DNA from: an uncultured Pelagibacteraceae bacterium
GTDB lineage: Bacteria > Pseudomonadota > Alphaproteobacteria > Pelagibacterales > Pelagibacteraceae
NCBI GenBank assembly: GCA_902599805.1
Contig: CACKGP010000006.1
Span: 1 to 36,128, forward strand
Length of the DNA: 36,128 bases
Direction: 5' to 3'
A program made the position numbers and the translations under genes. How positions within the stretch are numbered: the first letter of the stretch is position 1; every line of letters starts with the position of its first letter. The notes beneath the pieces were generated by a model. The model ran no database searches, had not been told where the DNA came from, and saw only the letters and a list, made by a program, of their open reading frames with translations. Below, in pieces: positions 8,974-17,653 of this stretch.

Positions 8974-9022
8974 CTAGTTTACTTTGTATCATTTAAATAA
9001 AATTGATAAAATTCATAAAAAT

Positions 9023-10168
9023 ATGAAAAAACAAAAAATTTGCGTCATCGGAGATGGATTATCAGGTTTAACGGCAGCTTTGGCTCTGAGTAATTTGGAT
9101 ATTGAAGTGGATTTTATTATTAAAAATATAAAAGAAAAAAAATCTAGTGATCCAAGAATTACTGCGATTTCTCAAAGCAATTTCAAATTTTTGATAAAAT
9201 ACTTAGATGAAAAAGATACCAAACTATTTTGGGCATGTAAAAAAATTAATTTGTTTTATGAAAAAATAAATCATCTTTATAATTTTATTAATTTTTCTGA
9301 GCATCATAAAAACCTTTTATATATAATAAAAAATAACGATCTTAAAAAAGTTCTTTTAAAAAAAATCAAAAGAAAAAAAAATATTAAAATTATTAATAAA
9401 GAAGTCAGAAAAGTTGATATTAAGAATTCCTGTATTCTATTTGGAAAAAAAAGTTATGCCTATGATTTGATATTATTATGCGTTGGAAGAAGCTCAAAAA
9501 TAATTTCAGAGTTTGTTGGAAAAAGATATATCGAAAAAGATGATAAAGAAATTGCTTTAACATCTATGGTTAGCCACAATATTAACATTAGTGAACCAAG
9601 ACAGTACTTTTTAAAAGAGGGTCCACTTGCGATTTTACCAATTAATGAAAAAAACTTTTCCTTTGTTTGGAGTGTTTCAAATAAATTGAGAACTATAAAC
9701 ACAAATGATTTTGTCTATAATAAATTAAAAAAAATATTAGGTAATAAAACAAACATAAATTTGGATGAAATTGTTACTTTTCCAATTTCTTTTAAATTTA
9801 ATTCTATTTTTTCGAAAAATAACTCACTAGTTTTAGGTGATGGCTCTTATAATGTTCATCCAGTAGCAGGCCAAGGTTTCAACTTGATAATTAGAGATAT
9901 TATGAAATTATTTCAATTCATTGAATATAACCAGTCTTTAGGTTTGCCAATTAAGGACTCTGAGATTATTAAAAAGTTTGTAAGTTCAAGAAAACCAGAA
10001 AACCTACTTTTTGGTTTGGGAATAAATTTAACAAATAGTTTTTTTAAACAAAATAAAATTACTTCACCGATAAAGGACTTCATTTTGAAAGATATTAATA
10101 AGTTTAATTTTTTAAAGGAAATGAGTATTAAAATTTCTGATAAAGGGATTTTTCAATCCTTGAAATAA
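9023..10168 (+). CDS. UbiH/UbiF/Coq6-family FAD-dependent hydroxylase
   Basis: A 381-residue flavoprotein monooxygenase, probably a ubiquinone ring hydroxylase at the inner membrane. The FAD-binding GDGLSG motif is at residues 10-15, DPRITAIS sits near residue 45, and the second FAD motif LVLGDGSYNVHPVAGQGFN is present. I chose ATG 9023 so that the protein starts MKKQKICVIGDG, as usual; the frame is also open from 8984. The exact hydroxylation position (C1, C5 or C6) cannot be told from sequence. The C-terminal third is divergent and lysine-rich. It is divergent from ftsK with no more than 49 bases between starts. Confidence 0.85.
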   Translation: MKKQKICVIGDGLSGLTAALALSNLDIEVDFIIKNIKEKKSSDPRITAISQSNFKFLIKYLDEKDTKLFWACKKINLFYEKINHLYNFINFSEHHKNLLYIIKNNDLKKVLLKKIKRKKNIKIINKEVRKVDIKNSCILFGKKSYAYDLILLCVGRSSKIISEFVGKRYIEKDDKEIALTSMVSHNINISEPRQYFLKEGPLAILPINEKNFSFVWSVSNKLRTINTNDFVYNKLKKILGNKTNINLDEIVTFPISFKFNSIFSKNNSLVLGDGSYNVHPVAGQGFNLIIRDIMKLFQFIEYNQSLGLPIKDSEIIKKFVSSRKPENLLFGLGINLTNSFFKQNKITSPIKDFILKDINKFNFLKEMSIKISDKGIFQSLK

Positions 10169-10173
10169 AAAAA

Positions 10174-10626
10174 TTATTTATTTTTTTCAAATTCTAAAAG
10201 CTTTTTTTTAAGATTTATACCGCCCGTTGCAGAAAATCCAGCCAACGACCCATCAGATCTTATGACCCGATGACATGGAATAGCTAAAATATGTTGATTT
10301 TGACCACAAATCTTTCCAACATATCTTGGTGATAATTTGAATTTTTTAGCAATCTCTCCATAACTTTTGGTTTTCCCTTTTTTAATTTTTCTAAGTTCAT
10401 TCCATATTTTTTTTTGGATCGAGTTACCCTCAATTTTTAATGGAAGATTTATAAGTTTCGTCTCACCTTTAAAAAATAAATTTATATCACTTTTAAGTTT
10501 ATTTAATAAAAATGAAGTTTTCCCTTGTTTTGATGACTTTTTAAAATGAATAGAAGTTACTTTGTTTTTTTGCTCTGTTGCTGTAATCCAGCCAAACTTA
10601 GTACTAAAACAAATGGCATTTTGCAT
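10174..10626 (-). CDS. ogt: Methylated-DNA--protein-cysteine methyltransferase
   Basis: A 150-residue suicide alkyltransferase that moves O6-alkyl groups from guanine to its own cysteine. The active-site motif is IPCHRVIRSDGSLAGF, with the asparagine hinge in GQNQHILAIP. The helix-turn-helix segment KSYGEIAKKFKLSPRYVGKICGQN is clear. I chose ATG 10626 (MQNAICFSTKFG) over the in-frame ATG 10650 because homologues begin close to this sequence. It is convergent with the ubiH-type gene (five bases apart) and divergent from mnmE. Confidence 0.94.
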   Translation of the reverse strand: MQNAICFSTKFGWITATEQKNKVTSIHFKKSSKQGKTSFLLNKLKSDINLFFKGETKLINLPLKIEGNSIQKKIWNELRKIKKGKTKSYGEIAKKFKLSPRYVGKICGQNQHILAIPCHRVIRSDGSLAGFSATGGINLKKKLLEFEKNK

Positions 10627-10660
10627 ATATTCTATGTTAATAAAAAACAAAATTTATTAA

Positions 10661-11995
10661 ATGAATATATTTGCATTATCCTCAGGAAAAGGCCCAAGCG
10701 GCATAGCTATAGTAAGAATATCGGGTCCACAAACACTCAATATTTGTAAGTCTCTAACCAACGAAAAAAATATTAAATCTAATGAAATAAATTTATGTAA
10801 ATTTATAGACCCAAAAAATAATAAAATTATTGATCCTGAAGCACTACTTTTGTGGTTTCCTAAACCCCATAGTTTCACAGGAGATGATTTAGCCGAACTT
10901 CACATTCATGGAAGCAATGCTGTAATAAGTTATCTCTTGAAGGTATTGTCAGATCAAAAAAACTGTAGATTAGCAGAACCTGGTGAATTCACTAAAATCG
11001 CCTTTCAAAATAATAAGATTGATTTAGTTAAGGCAGAAAGTATTGGAGATTTAATACATTCCGAAACAGAATTACAGAGGGAACAAGCAGCAAATTTAGT
11101 TCAAGGACATGCATCCAAATATTATGAAAACTTAAGAGAAAAATTGGTTAAATCATTATCGTATATAGAGGCTCAAATAGACTTTGCAGAAGATGATCTT
11201 CCTGGAAGTGTTTTAAAGGAAGTTCAAAAATCAATTAAACAAGTCCACACTGATATTAAACAAATTCTAGAGGACCAAAAAGTTGGAGAAAAAATAAGAG
11301 ATGGTTTTAGAATATCTATAATAGGAGACGTTAACGCTGGGAAGTCATCTTTATTAAATCTTCTTGCAAAAAGAGATGCTGCAATCGTCTCGGAGGAGGA
11401 GGGCACCACAAGAGATGTGGTTGAAACCTATTTAAATATAGATGGATATCCTGTTATTTTAGCTGATACCGCGGGAATAAGAAAAGCTAAAAACAAGGTC
11501 GAAAAAGAAGGTATTAAAAGAGCTATTAAAAAAGCAAAAGACGCTGATTTAACCTTAGTCATTATTGATGTATCAAAAAAGACAATTAACAAAGATGTTA
11601 AAAAATTAATTAATAAAGACTGTATATTAGTTTTTAATAAATCTGATTTAAGCAAAAAAACTCCAAAAAATGAATTTAAAAAGAATGATCAAATTTTAAT
11701 ATCAGTAAAAAATAGTAAAAACATCGATAGGCTCATAAAGATGATAAAAGAGAAGCTAAGTAAAAAATTTATGAAAGCAAATAATATTCTGGTTACTAGA
11801 GAGAGGCACCGAGCAAAACTTAATGCAGCGTTAAAAGAAATAGAAAAATTTTTAAAGAAAGATCAAAAAAAAGAGATAGAGACAGCCGCAGAAGACCTTA
11901 GACTTGCCACAAGACATCTTGGGAGTATAGTAGGTAAGGTTGATGTGGAAGAAATACTGGGATCTATATTTAAGGACTTCTGTATTGGTAAATAA
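10661..11995 (+). CDS. mnmE: tRNA modification GTPase MnmE (TrmE)
   Basis: A 444-residue GTPase that with MnmG makes the cmnm5 group at U34 of tRNAs reading A/G-ending codons. The N-terminal formyl-THF-binding domain starts IFALSSGKGPSGIAIVRISG. The G domain has G1 GDVNAGKSS, G2 EGTTRD, G3 DTAG and G4 NKSD. The C-terminal motif FCIGK, needed for activity, is complete. Length is close to E. coli MnmE (454). It is followed after 47 bases by mnmG, so the two partners are expected to be co-expressed. Confidence 0.97.
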   Translation: MNIFALSSGKGPSGIAIVRISGPQTLNICKSLTNEKNIKSNEINLCKFIDPKNNKIIDPEALLLWFPKPHSFTGDDLAELHIHGSNAVISYLLKVLSDQKNCRLAEPGEFTKIAFQNNKIDLVKAESIGDLIHSETELQREQAANLVQGHASKYYENLREKLVKSLSYIEAQIDFAEDDLPGSVLKEVQKSIKQVHTDIKQILEDQKVGEKIRDGFRISIIGDVNAGKSSLLNLLAKRDAAIVSEEEGTTRDVVETYLNIDGYPVILADTAGIRKAKNKVEKEGIKRAIKKAKDADLTLVIIDVSKKTINKDVKKLINKDCILVFNKSDLSKKTPKNEFKKNDQILISVKNSKNIDRLIKMIKEKLSKKFMKANNILVTRERHRAKLNAALKEIEKFLKKDQKKEIETAAEDLRLATRHLGSIVGKVDVEEILGSIFKDFCIGK

Positions 11996-12042
11996 CGCAT
12001 CTTTGAGCTTGTAAAATCATATTTCATCGATACATTCTTTAA

Positions 12043-13914
12043 ATGAGCAATAAAATGACCTTTGATGTGGCTGTAATAGGCGGTGGACATGCTGGATGTG
12101 AGGCTGCAGCAGCATCGGCCAGAATGGGCGTAAATACTGGTCTTTTTACACATAAAATAGACACTATAGGTGAAATGTCGTGCAATCCGGCCATCGGAGG
12201 ACTAGGCAAGGGTCACTTGGTCCGAGAAATTGATGCCTTGGATGGTATCATGGGTGATGTAGCTGATAAATCTGGAATTCAGTTCAGATTATTAAATAGA
12301 AGTAGAGGTCCAGCTGTCAGAGGACCACGAACTCAATCAGACAGAAAGCTCTATAAGAAATATATGAAGGAGTTATTACTTAACTATGAAAATTTAGAAG
12401 TGATTGCCGATCCTGTTGTGAAATTCATCTTTGAGAAAGACAAAATAAAAGGCTTTATTTGTCAAAGTGGAAAAGAAGTAGAATGTAGTCAGCTAATTCT
12501 TACCACGGGAACTTTTTTAAATGGTTTAATACATATTGGAGAAAAACAGATACCAGCAGGGAGATATGATGAAAAACCATCTACAGGGCTAAGCGAACAA
12601 TTAGAAAAATTTAATATTAAAATTGGAAGACTCAAAACAGGTACGCCTCCACGTTTAGATGGAAGAACTATTAATTATGACAATTTAGAAATGCAACCAG
12701 CAGATAATGAACCATACTTTTTTTCATTCTTAACTACTAAAGCAATTAATAAACAAATTAGTTGCGGGATGACTTATACTAACGATACTGTTCATAAAAT
12801 TATAAGCGACAATATTTCAAGAAGCGCGATGTACTCTGGTAACATTAAAGGTGTGGGCCCAAGATACTGTCCATCCATTGAGGACAAAGTTGTAAAGTTT
12901 AAAGAAAAACAAAAACATCAAATTTTTTTAGAGCCAGAAGGATTAGATGATCATACAGTTTACCCAAACGGTATTTCGACCTCATTACCTGAGGATGTTC
13001 AACTCAAAATATTAACCAAAATTAAGGGCCTAGAAGAGGTTAAAATGGTAAGAGCAGGGTATGCAATTGAGTATGATTATGTTGACCCAAGGGAGCTAAA
13101 AGCGAGTCTAGAAGCCAAGAAAATAGGGTCTCTTTTTTTGGCTGGTCAAATTAACGGGACGACAGGCTACGAGGAAGCAGCAGCTCAAGGATTGATAGCT
13201 GGAATTAATGCTGCTTTAAAAGTTAAAAAAAAAGGTGAGTTTATTTTAGACAGATCTAATTCATACATTGGAGTGATGATTGACGACTTAATTACAAAGG
13301 GTGTTTCTGAGCCGTACAGAATGTTTACCTCTCGAGCTGAATACCGATTGTCCCTAAGAGCTGATAATGCAGATAAAAGACTTACACCTATGGGTATTAA
13401 AATTAATTTAATAAAAAATCACAGAAAAAAAATATTTAATGACAAACAAAAAAAAATAAAAAGTTTGGAAACCTCTTTATCCAAAAAATTTATTACACCA
13501 AATGCAGCTGCAAAACACTCAATCAAGATTGCTATGGATGGAGTAAAAAGATCTGGACTAGATATTTTAGGTATAAAAAATGTTAACCTAAATCAATTAA
13601 GAACAATTTGGGCTGATATACCCCATTATGAACGCTCTGTTGATGAGCAGGTTGAAATAAACGCCCACTATTTAGGCTATTTGCCTAAACAAGAAAGTGA
13701 TATTAAAACTTTTAGAAAAGACGAAGGACTGCTGATACCTAAAGAGATTGATTACGACTCTTTCAGTGGACTCTCTAATGAAGTTAAGTCTAAACTAAAA
13801 TTAATCAGACCAAAAACTTTGGGACAGGCTCTCAGGATTGATGGAGTCACTCCAGCGGCTGCAATTATTTTATTGGGAGCTATTAAAAAGGTAAAAAACA
13901 GGGTTCCAGCCTAG
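12043..13914 (+). CDS. mnmG: tRNA uridine-5-carboxymethylaminomethyl modification enzyme MnmG (GidA)
   Basis: A 623-residue FAD-binding partner of MnmE. The dinucleotide-binding motif [16 protein letters not shown] opens the protein, followed by [23 protein letters not shown]. Other family blocks are [40 protein letters not shown] and [17 protein letters not shown]. The C-terminal helical region needed for MnmE contact is full length. The start may be ATG 12043 or ATG 12055. It lies seven bases upstream of rsmG. Confidence 0.97.
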   Translation: MSNKMTFDVAVIGGGHAGCEAAAASARMGVNTGLFTHKIDTIGEMSCNPAIGGLGKGHLVREIDALDGIMGDVADKSGIQFRLLNRSRGPAVRGPRTQSDRKLYKKYMKELLLNYENLEVIADPVVKFIFEKDKIKGFICQSGKEVECSQLILTTGTFLNGLIHIGEKQIPAGRYDEKPSTGLSEQLEKFNIKIGRLKTGTPPRLDGRTINYDNLEMQPADNEPYFFSFLTTKAINKQISCGMTYTNDTVHKIISDNISRSAMYSGNIKGVGPRYCPSIEDKVVKFKEKQKHQIFLEPEGLDDHTVYPNGISTSLPEDVQLKILTKIKGLEEVKMVRAGYAIEYDYVDPRELKASLEAKKIGSLFLAGQINGTTGYEEAAAQGLIAGINAALKVKKKGEFILDRSNSYIGVMIDDLITKGVSEPYRMFTSRAEYRLSLRADNADKRLTPMGIKINLIKNHRKKIFNDKQKKIKSLETSLSKKFITPNAAAKHSIKIAMDGVKRSGLDILGIKNVNLNQLRTIWADIPHYERSVDEQVEINAHYLGYLPKQESDIKTFRKDEGLLIPKEIDYDSFSGLSNEVKSKLKLIRPKTLGQALRIDGVTPAAAIILLGAIKKVKNRVPA

Positions 13915-13921
13915 AATCCTT

Positions 13922-14548
13922 ATGAGTCTTAGTGAATCTAAGCTGATTTTAACTAGAGATCTAAATTTTAACCCAAAAAAACTAGAACTTATTGAATTAT
14001 TTGTTCAGGAGGTTTTAAATTATAATAAAAAGTATAATTTAATCTCTAAACACTCCGAAAAAGAGATTTGGAACCGACATGTTCTTGATTCTGCTCAGCT
14101 TGTTAATCATATTGATCATAAGAATTTTAATAGTTTAGCTGATTTAGGAACTGGAGCTGGTTTCCCAGGAATTATTCTATCTATCTTTTATAGTGATATT
14201 CTCACGTTTCACGTGAAACTTTATGAAAAATCTAAAATCAAAGTTGGTTTTATAAAATCCATAATACAAAAACTTAATCTTGAAAGAACATATATATATG
14301 ATAATGATTATCAATCTCATATAATAGAAACAGACTATATTGTATGTAGAGCTTTTAAAAAATTACCTGAAATATTAAGAATTTCACGTGAAACCTCCAA
14401 GAAATCACACAAACTTATTGTAATGCTTGGAAAGAGTGCACAGGAAGAACTAAAAAAAGCTTCAAAGGGCCTAATTTATAAGTATAAGCTAGTACCTAGC
14501 ATCACATCGAGTGATTCAAAAATTATAATAGTTGATGCTAAAAAATAA
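13922..14548 (+). CDS. rsmG: 16S rRNA (guanine527-N7)-methyltransferase RsmG (GidB)
   Basis: A 208-residue SAM-dependent methyltransferase that modifies G527 of 16S rRNA. The SAM motif is LADLGTGAGFPGIIL at about residues 76-90, preceded by NLISKHSEKEIWNRHVLDS. The gene contains two parS-like palindromes at 14206-14219 and 14381-14394, read in different codon phases, so it also appears to serve as the centromere region for ParB. It sits between mnmG and parA, the classical origin-proximal order. Confidence 0.96.
   Translation: MSLSESKLILTRDLNFNPKKLELIELFVQEVLNYNKKYNLISKHSEKEIWNRHVLDSAQLVNHIDHKNFNSLADLGTGAGFPGIILSIFYSDILTFHVKLYEKSKIKVGFIKSIIQKLNLERTYIYDNDYQSHIIETDYIVCRAFKKLPEILRISRETSKKSHKLIVMLGKSAQEELKKASKGLIYKYKLVPSITSSDSKIIIVDAKK
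14206..14219. promoter_or_regulatory. parS-like centromere site 1
   Basis: GTTTCACGTGAAAC is a perfect 14-base palindrome and equals the core of the bacterial parS consensus TGTTTCACGTGAAACA. The outer bases (C at 14205, T at 14220) differ from the consensus. It lies in rsmG, about 340 bases before parA, where chromosomal parS sites are often found. It is the expected ParB loading site. Confidence 0.9.
14381..14394. promoter_or_regulatory. parS-like centromere site 2
   Basis: ATTTCACGTGAAAC matches the 14-base parS core at 13 of 14 positions (A instead of G at the first base). It is 175 bases from site 1, still inside rsmG, and about 160 bases before parA. The 12-base core TTTCACGTGAAA is intact. 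Confidence 0.85.
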
Positions 14549-14551
14549 ATT

Positions 14552-15352
14552 GTGGCTAGATCGATAATATCTGTAATAAATCAAAAGGGTGGAGTTGGAA
14601 AAACTACAACTGTAATAAACTTAGCAACAGCACTAGCGATTAAAGGAAAAAAGACTCTAGTTATTGATCTCGATCCCCAAGGTAACGCAACTACCGGATT
14701 GGGTAAATCAAATAATGATGAGGATAAAAGCATTTATAATCTACTAATCGGAAAAACTTCAATTAAGAAGGTTGTTCAACAGAGTAGCGTTCCAGGTTTA
14801 GATTTAATAGGATCTAACGTCAATCTTTCAGGTCTCGAAGTTGAAACAGCTAATGATGCTAACAGAGCTTTTTTGCTTAAAGAGATTCTTAAAAATGATG
14901 TAGATGGTTATCTAAAAAGATACGAAAACATTTTTATAGATTGCCCTCCCTCTTTAAGTTTACTAACAGTGATGTCTTTAGTGGCAGCCAATGAATTATT
15001 AATACCTCTTCAAACAGAATTTTTTGCTTTGGAGGGAATAACTCAATTAGTAAAAACAATTGACAGGATAAAAATAAATCTAAATCCTGACCTAGGGATA
15101 AGAGGAGTACTTTTAACGATGTTTGATAAAAGAAACAAATTATCTGCCCAAGTAGATTCTGAAGCAAGAAATCATTTTAAAAATAAGGTCTACAAAACTG
15201 TCGTGCCAAGAAACGTGAGGTTATCCGAAGCTCCTTCACATGGCATGCCTTGTTTAATTTATGATAAAAAATGTGCAGGCAGTAAATCATATATAAATTT
15301 GGCAGAAGAGTTTATTAATCAGGAGAATCAATCGTTAGGGAGCGCAGCATGA
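14552..15352 (+). CDS. parA: Chromosome partitioning ATPase ParA (Soj)
   Basis: A 266-residue deviant-Walker ATPase that binds the nucleoid and moves ParB-parS complexes. The deviant Walker A motif KGGVGKTTT is at residues 12-20 with the signature first lysine; Walker A' is LVIDLDPQGNATTGLG and Walker B FIDCPPSLSLLT. The start is a GTG three bases after the rsmG stop; no ATG fits, because the protein must begin before ISVINQKGG. It overlaps parB by four bases (ATGA). Confidence 0.97.
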   Translation: MARSIISVINQKGGVGKTTTVINLATALAIKGKKTLVIDLDPQGNATTGLGKSNNDEDKSIYNLLIGKTSIKKVVQQSSVPGLDLIGSNVNLSGLEVETANDANRAFLLKEILKNDVDGYLKRYENIFIDCPPSLSLLTVMSLVAANELLIPLQTEFFALEGITQLVKTIDRIKINLNPDLGIRGVLLTMFDKRNKLSAQVDSEARNHFKNKVYKTVVPRNVRLSEAPSHGMPCLIYDKKCAGSKSYINLAEEFINQENQSLGSAA

Positions 15353-16194
15353 ACCCTGCAAAAAAAGGGCTTGGCAGAGGACTTTCAGCACTGTTCGGAG
15401 ATATTGATAATAAATCAATCTCGAGTGATAAAGTTTCAAATACTATTCCTATCGCTGATTTATCTCGAAACAAGTATCAACCTAGAACCATTTTTGATGA
15501 AGAGAAATTAAGCGAGTTATCAAAATCAATCAATGAAAATGGAGTAATACAGCCAATAGCGGTTAGACCAAACAAGTATGAAAAAGGAAAATATGAGATT
15601 GTAGCTGGTGAGAGAAGATGGCTAGCTGCACAAAGGGCAGGATTAAACGAAGTCCCAGTCATAATTCTCGATGTCGATGATCAAAAGAGTCTAGAAATAG
15701 CGATAGTCGAAAATATTCAAAGACAAGATCTAAACATTATTGAAGAAGCAAAAGGGTACGAAAGATTAATTAAAGAGTTCGGTTACGATCATGAAACGAT
15801 TGCAAAATTCATGTCAAAGAGCAGAAGTCATGTAAGTAATACCTTAAGACTACTAACCTTACCGAAAGATATTATTGGACTTTTAGAAGAGGAAAAACTT
15901 ACGGCAGGTCAGGCTAGACCACTTATTGGTATGCCAAATGCATCTGAAATTGCAGAAAATGTGGTTAAAAAAAAACTTGCTGCAAGGGAGATAGAAACTT
16001 TTATTAAGGGAAAAAAAAGATTTACAAGAGATAGTAATGAAGATCCTAACATTCAATTTGTTAGAAACGAAATTGAAAGCAAACTTGGATTAAACGTTAA
16101 GATAATAAATAAAAAAAACAATTCTGGTAAAGTCATTATAGAATATAAATCTTTAGATCAATTTGATTTGATCTCAAAAAAACTTAGGAAGTAG
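15349..16194 (+). CDS. parB: Chromosome partitioning protein ParB (Spo0J)
   Basis: A 281-residue CTP-dependent clamp that loads at parS. The N-terminal KGLGRGLSALFGD peptide, which contacts ParA, is present. The CTP-binding region includes QPIAVRPN, GERRWLAAQRAG and ENIQRQDLNIIEEA. The helix-turn-helix that reads parS is around IAKFMSKSRSHVSNTLRLL. The C-terminal dimer domain (KVIIEYKSLDQFDLISKKL) is complete. An AGGGAG ribosome site lies inside the end of parA. The 3' end overlaps holA tail-to-tail by 11 bases. Confidence 0.97.
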   Translation: MNPAKKGLGRGLSALFGDIDNKSISSDKVSNTIPIADLSRNKYQPRTIFDEEKLSELSKSINENGVIQPIAVRPNKYEKGKYEIVAGERRWLAAQRAGLNEVPVIILDVDDQKSLEIAIVENIQRQDLNIIEEAKGYERLIKEFGYDHETIAKFMSKSRSHVSNTLRLLTLPKDIIGLLEEEKLTAGQARPLIGMPNASEIAENVVKKKLAAREIETFIKGKKRFTRDSNEDPNIQFVRNEIESKLGLNVKIINKKNNSGKVIIEYKSLDQFDLISKKLRK

Positions 16195-17188
16195 ACGAAG
16201 CTTTTTGATAAAGATTAATTATTAAGTTTTTAATTAAAATATTATTATTTAAATTCGCATTAACTTTGAGTTGAATTTCTGCATCAAAGAGAATTCTTCT
16301 CGCTTGTTCTAATTTTTCTGAATTCCATCTTCTAATTTGTTTATAAAATGTTGGTTTATCCTTCCAAAATATTGGAGGTTTTATTTTATCAATAGCCTTC
16401 TCAATATTTTTTTCTTTTTTTAGTTCATAATTCAGATTTATAAGTTTTTCTATCCTATTGCTTAATACACTTAAGTAAAAATAAGCATTTTCATTTTGAA
16501 GAAAAATGTTTCCAAGATTTTCATTTAAATTGTTTTTATCTGCGTTGAAACACGCATCTCTCACACTGTTAAAGTCTAAATTATTGTTGTTATTCAACAA
16601 TTCTGGAAGTTTATCTGTATTAATTTTTTTATCAATAAACAGACATTTAATTTTATCAATTTCATTGGAAAGAGTTTTTCTGTCTAGGTTACAATTTTTA
16701 ATTAAAAAATTGATAATCTGTTGCGTTACACCCGAATAATCTTTAAGTTTTCTTCGTGTATACTCCCCAAGCGTTTTTTCATTATCTTGGTAACATGCAA
16801 TTATTCCTTGCGTATTATCTTTTTCAAAATTTTTTCTAAGTGTTGACTTTTTTTCTAATGTTTGTGCGAATAAAAATATTTTAAGGTCTTCCTTTGGTTT
16901 TTGTCCGATATCATAAATTATATCTTTAATCTTATCTGTAACTTCGTTTATGAATATAATTTTTTTACTACTAAACAAAGAGGTGTTTTCAACTTGTTCG
17001 GTGAGAATATCTTTTTTTTTTAATATTTCATCTTGAGTAAATAAAATTTTCTCATAACTTTTATAATATATTTTAATCTGGTCCTTAATGTCATCCTTCA
17101 TACCTATATTTTCACCATAGATAAGGTTAATAAAATATTTATTTATTAATGAAATATTTTGCTCCAATAAATAACTCTTTAAAATCAT
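16184..17188 (-). CDS. holA: DNA polymerase III subunit delta
   Basis: A 334-residue clamp-loader subunit of the HolA family. The N-terminal region INLIYGENIGMKDDIKDQIK matches the conserved start of delta (FLIYGEDxGLxxE type), and LFSSKKIIFINEVTDKIK corresponds to the segment before the beta-clamp contact. No Walker A is present, as expected for delta. Length matches E. coli (343). Sequence identity looks low, so position between parB and lptE-leuS, a conserved alphaproteobacterial order, adds to the call. It follows lptE directly with no spacer. Confidence 0.85.
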   Translation of the reverse strand: MILKSYLLEQNISLINKYFINLIYGENIGMKDDIKDQIKIYYKSYEKILFTQDEILKKKDILTEQVENTSLFSSKKIIFINEVTDKIKDIIYDIGQKPKEDLKIFLFAQTLEKKSTLRKNFEKDNTQGIIACYQDNEKTLGEYTRRKLKDYSGVTQQIINFLIKNCNLDRKTLSNEIDKIKCLFIDKKINTDKLPELLNNNNNLDFNSVRDACFNADKNNLNENLGNIFLQNENAYFYLSVLSNRIEKLINLNYELKKEKNIEKAIDKIKPPIFWKDKPTFYKQIRRWNSEKLEQARRILFDAEIQLKVNANLNNNILIKNLIINLYQKASSTS

Positions 17189-17653
17189 CTAAAAGATTGA
17201 GTTTAGTTCAATCTGCAATTCACTTGCAATAGATTCAATTAGACTCTCCACAACTTTTTTTTCATTATTCAAAGTATCTGAATGAACATCGGCTGCAGAA
17301 TAATTTTGAGACTTAGTGTAAACTTTATTAAATAAAATATTTTCATTACCACTCGCAGTAACTTCAAAGGTTAATGTAACTGAATAGGTTAATACTTTAC
17401 CTGATTGACTTTTATTTGAAACCGCTGTTTTCTTTTCTGATTTTATATTTAATTCAATTACGTTCAACGCCTTTTTGGTGCTGATCAAATTATTTTTTAA
17501 AAGTCCAGCAATTCTTTTATTTCCTTCAAGGTTAAATTTGGAAACAGAGAAATCTTGTTTGTCTTTATTCAAAATAGGCTGATAACCACAACTCAGTAGT
17601 AAATTAATAACTGCTGCAAAAATAAATATTTTATTTAATTCAAAGTTTTTCAT
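17189..17653 (-). CDS. lptE: LPS-assembly lipoprotein LptE-like
   Basis: A 154-residue lipoprotein. The signal peptide ends with the lipobox LLLSC and mature Cys22 is followed by GYQPIL, the start typical of LptE (CGF/YxPL). It should anchor in the outer membrane and plug the LptD barrel for lipopolysaccharide export. The ATG overlaps the leuS stop by four bases, so it is translated from the leuS transcript. No lptD is in the window. Confidence 0.85.
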   Translation of the reverse strand: MKNFELNKIFIFAAVINLLLSCGYQPILNKDKQDFSVSKFNLEGNKRIAGLLKNNLISTKKALNVIELNIKSEKKTAVSNKSQSGKVLTYSVTLTFEVTASGNENILFNKVYTKSQNYSAADVHSDTLNNEKKVVESLIESIASELQIELNSIF

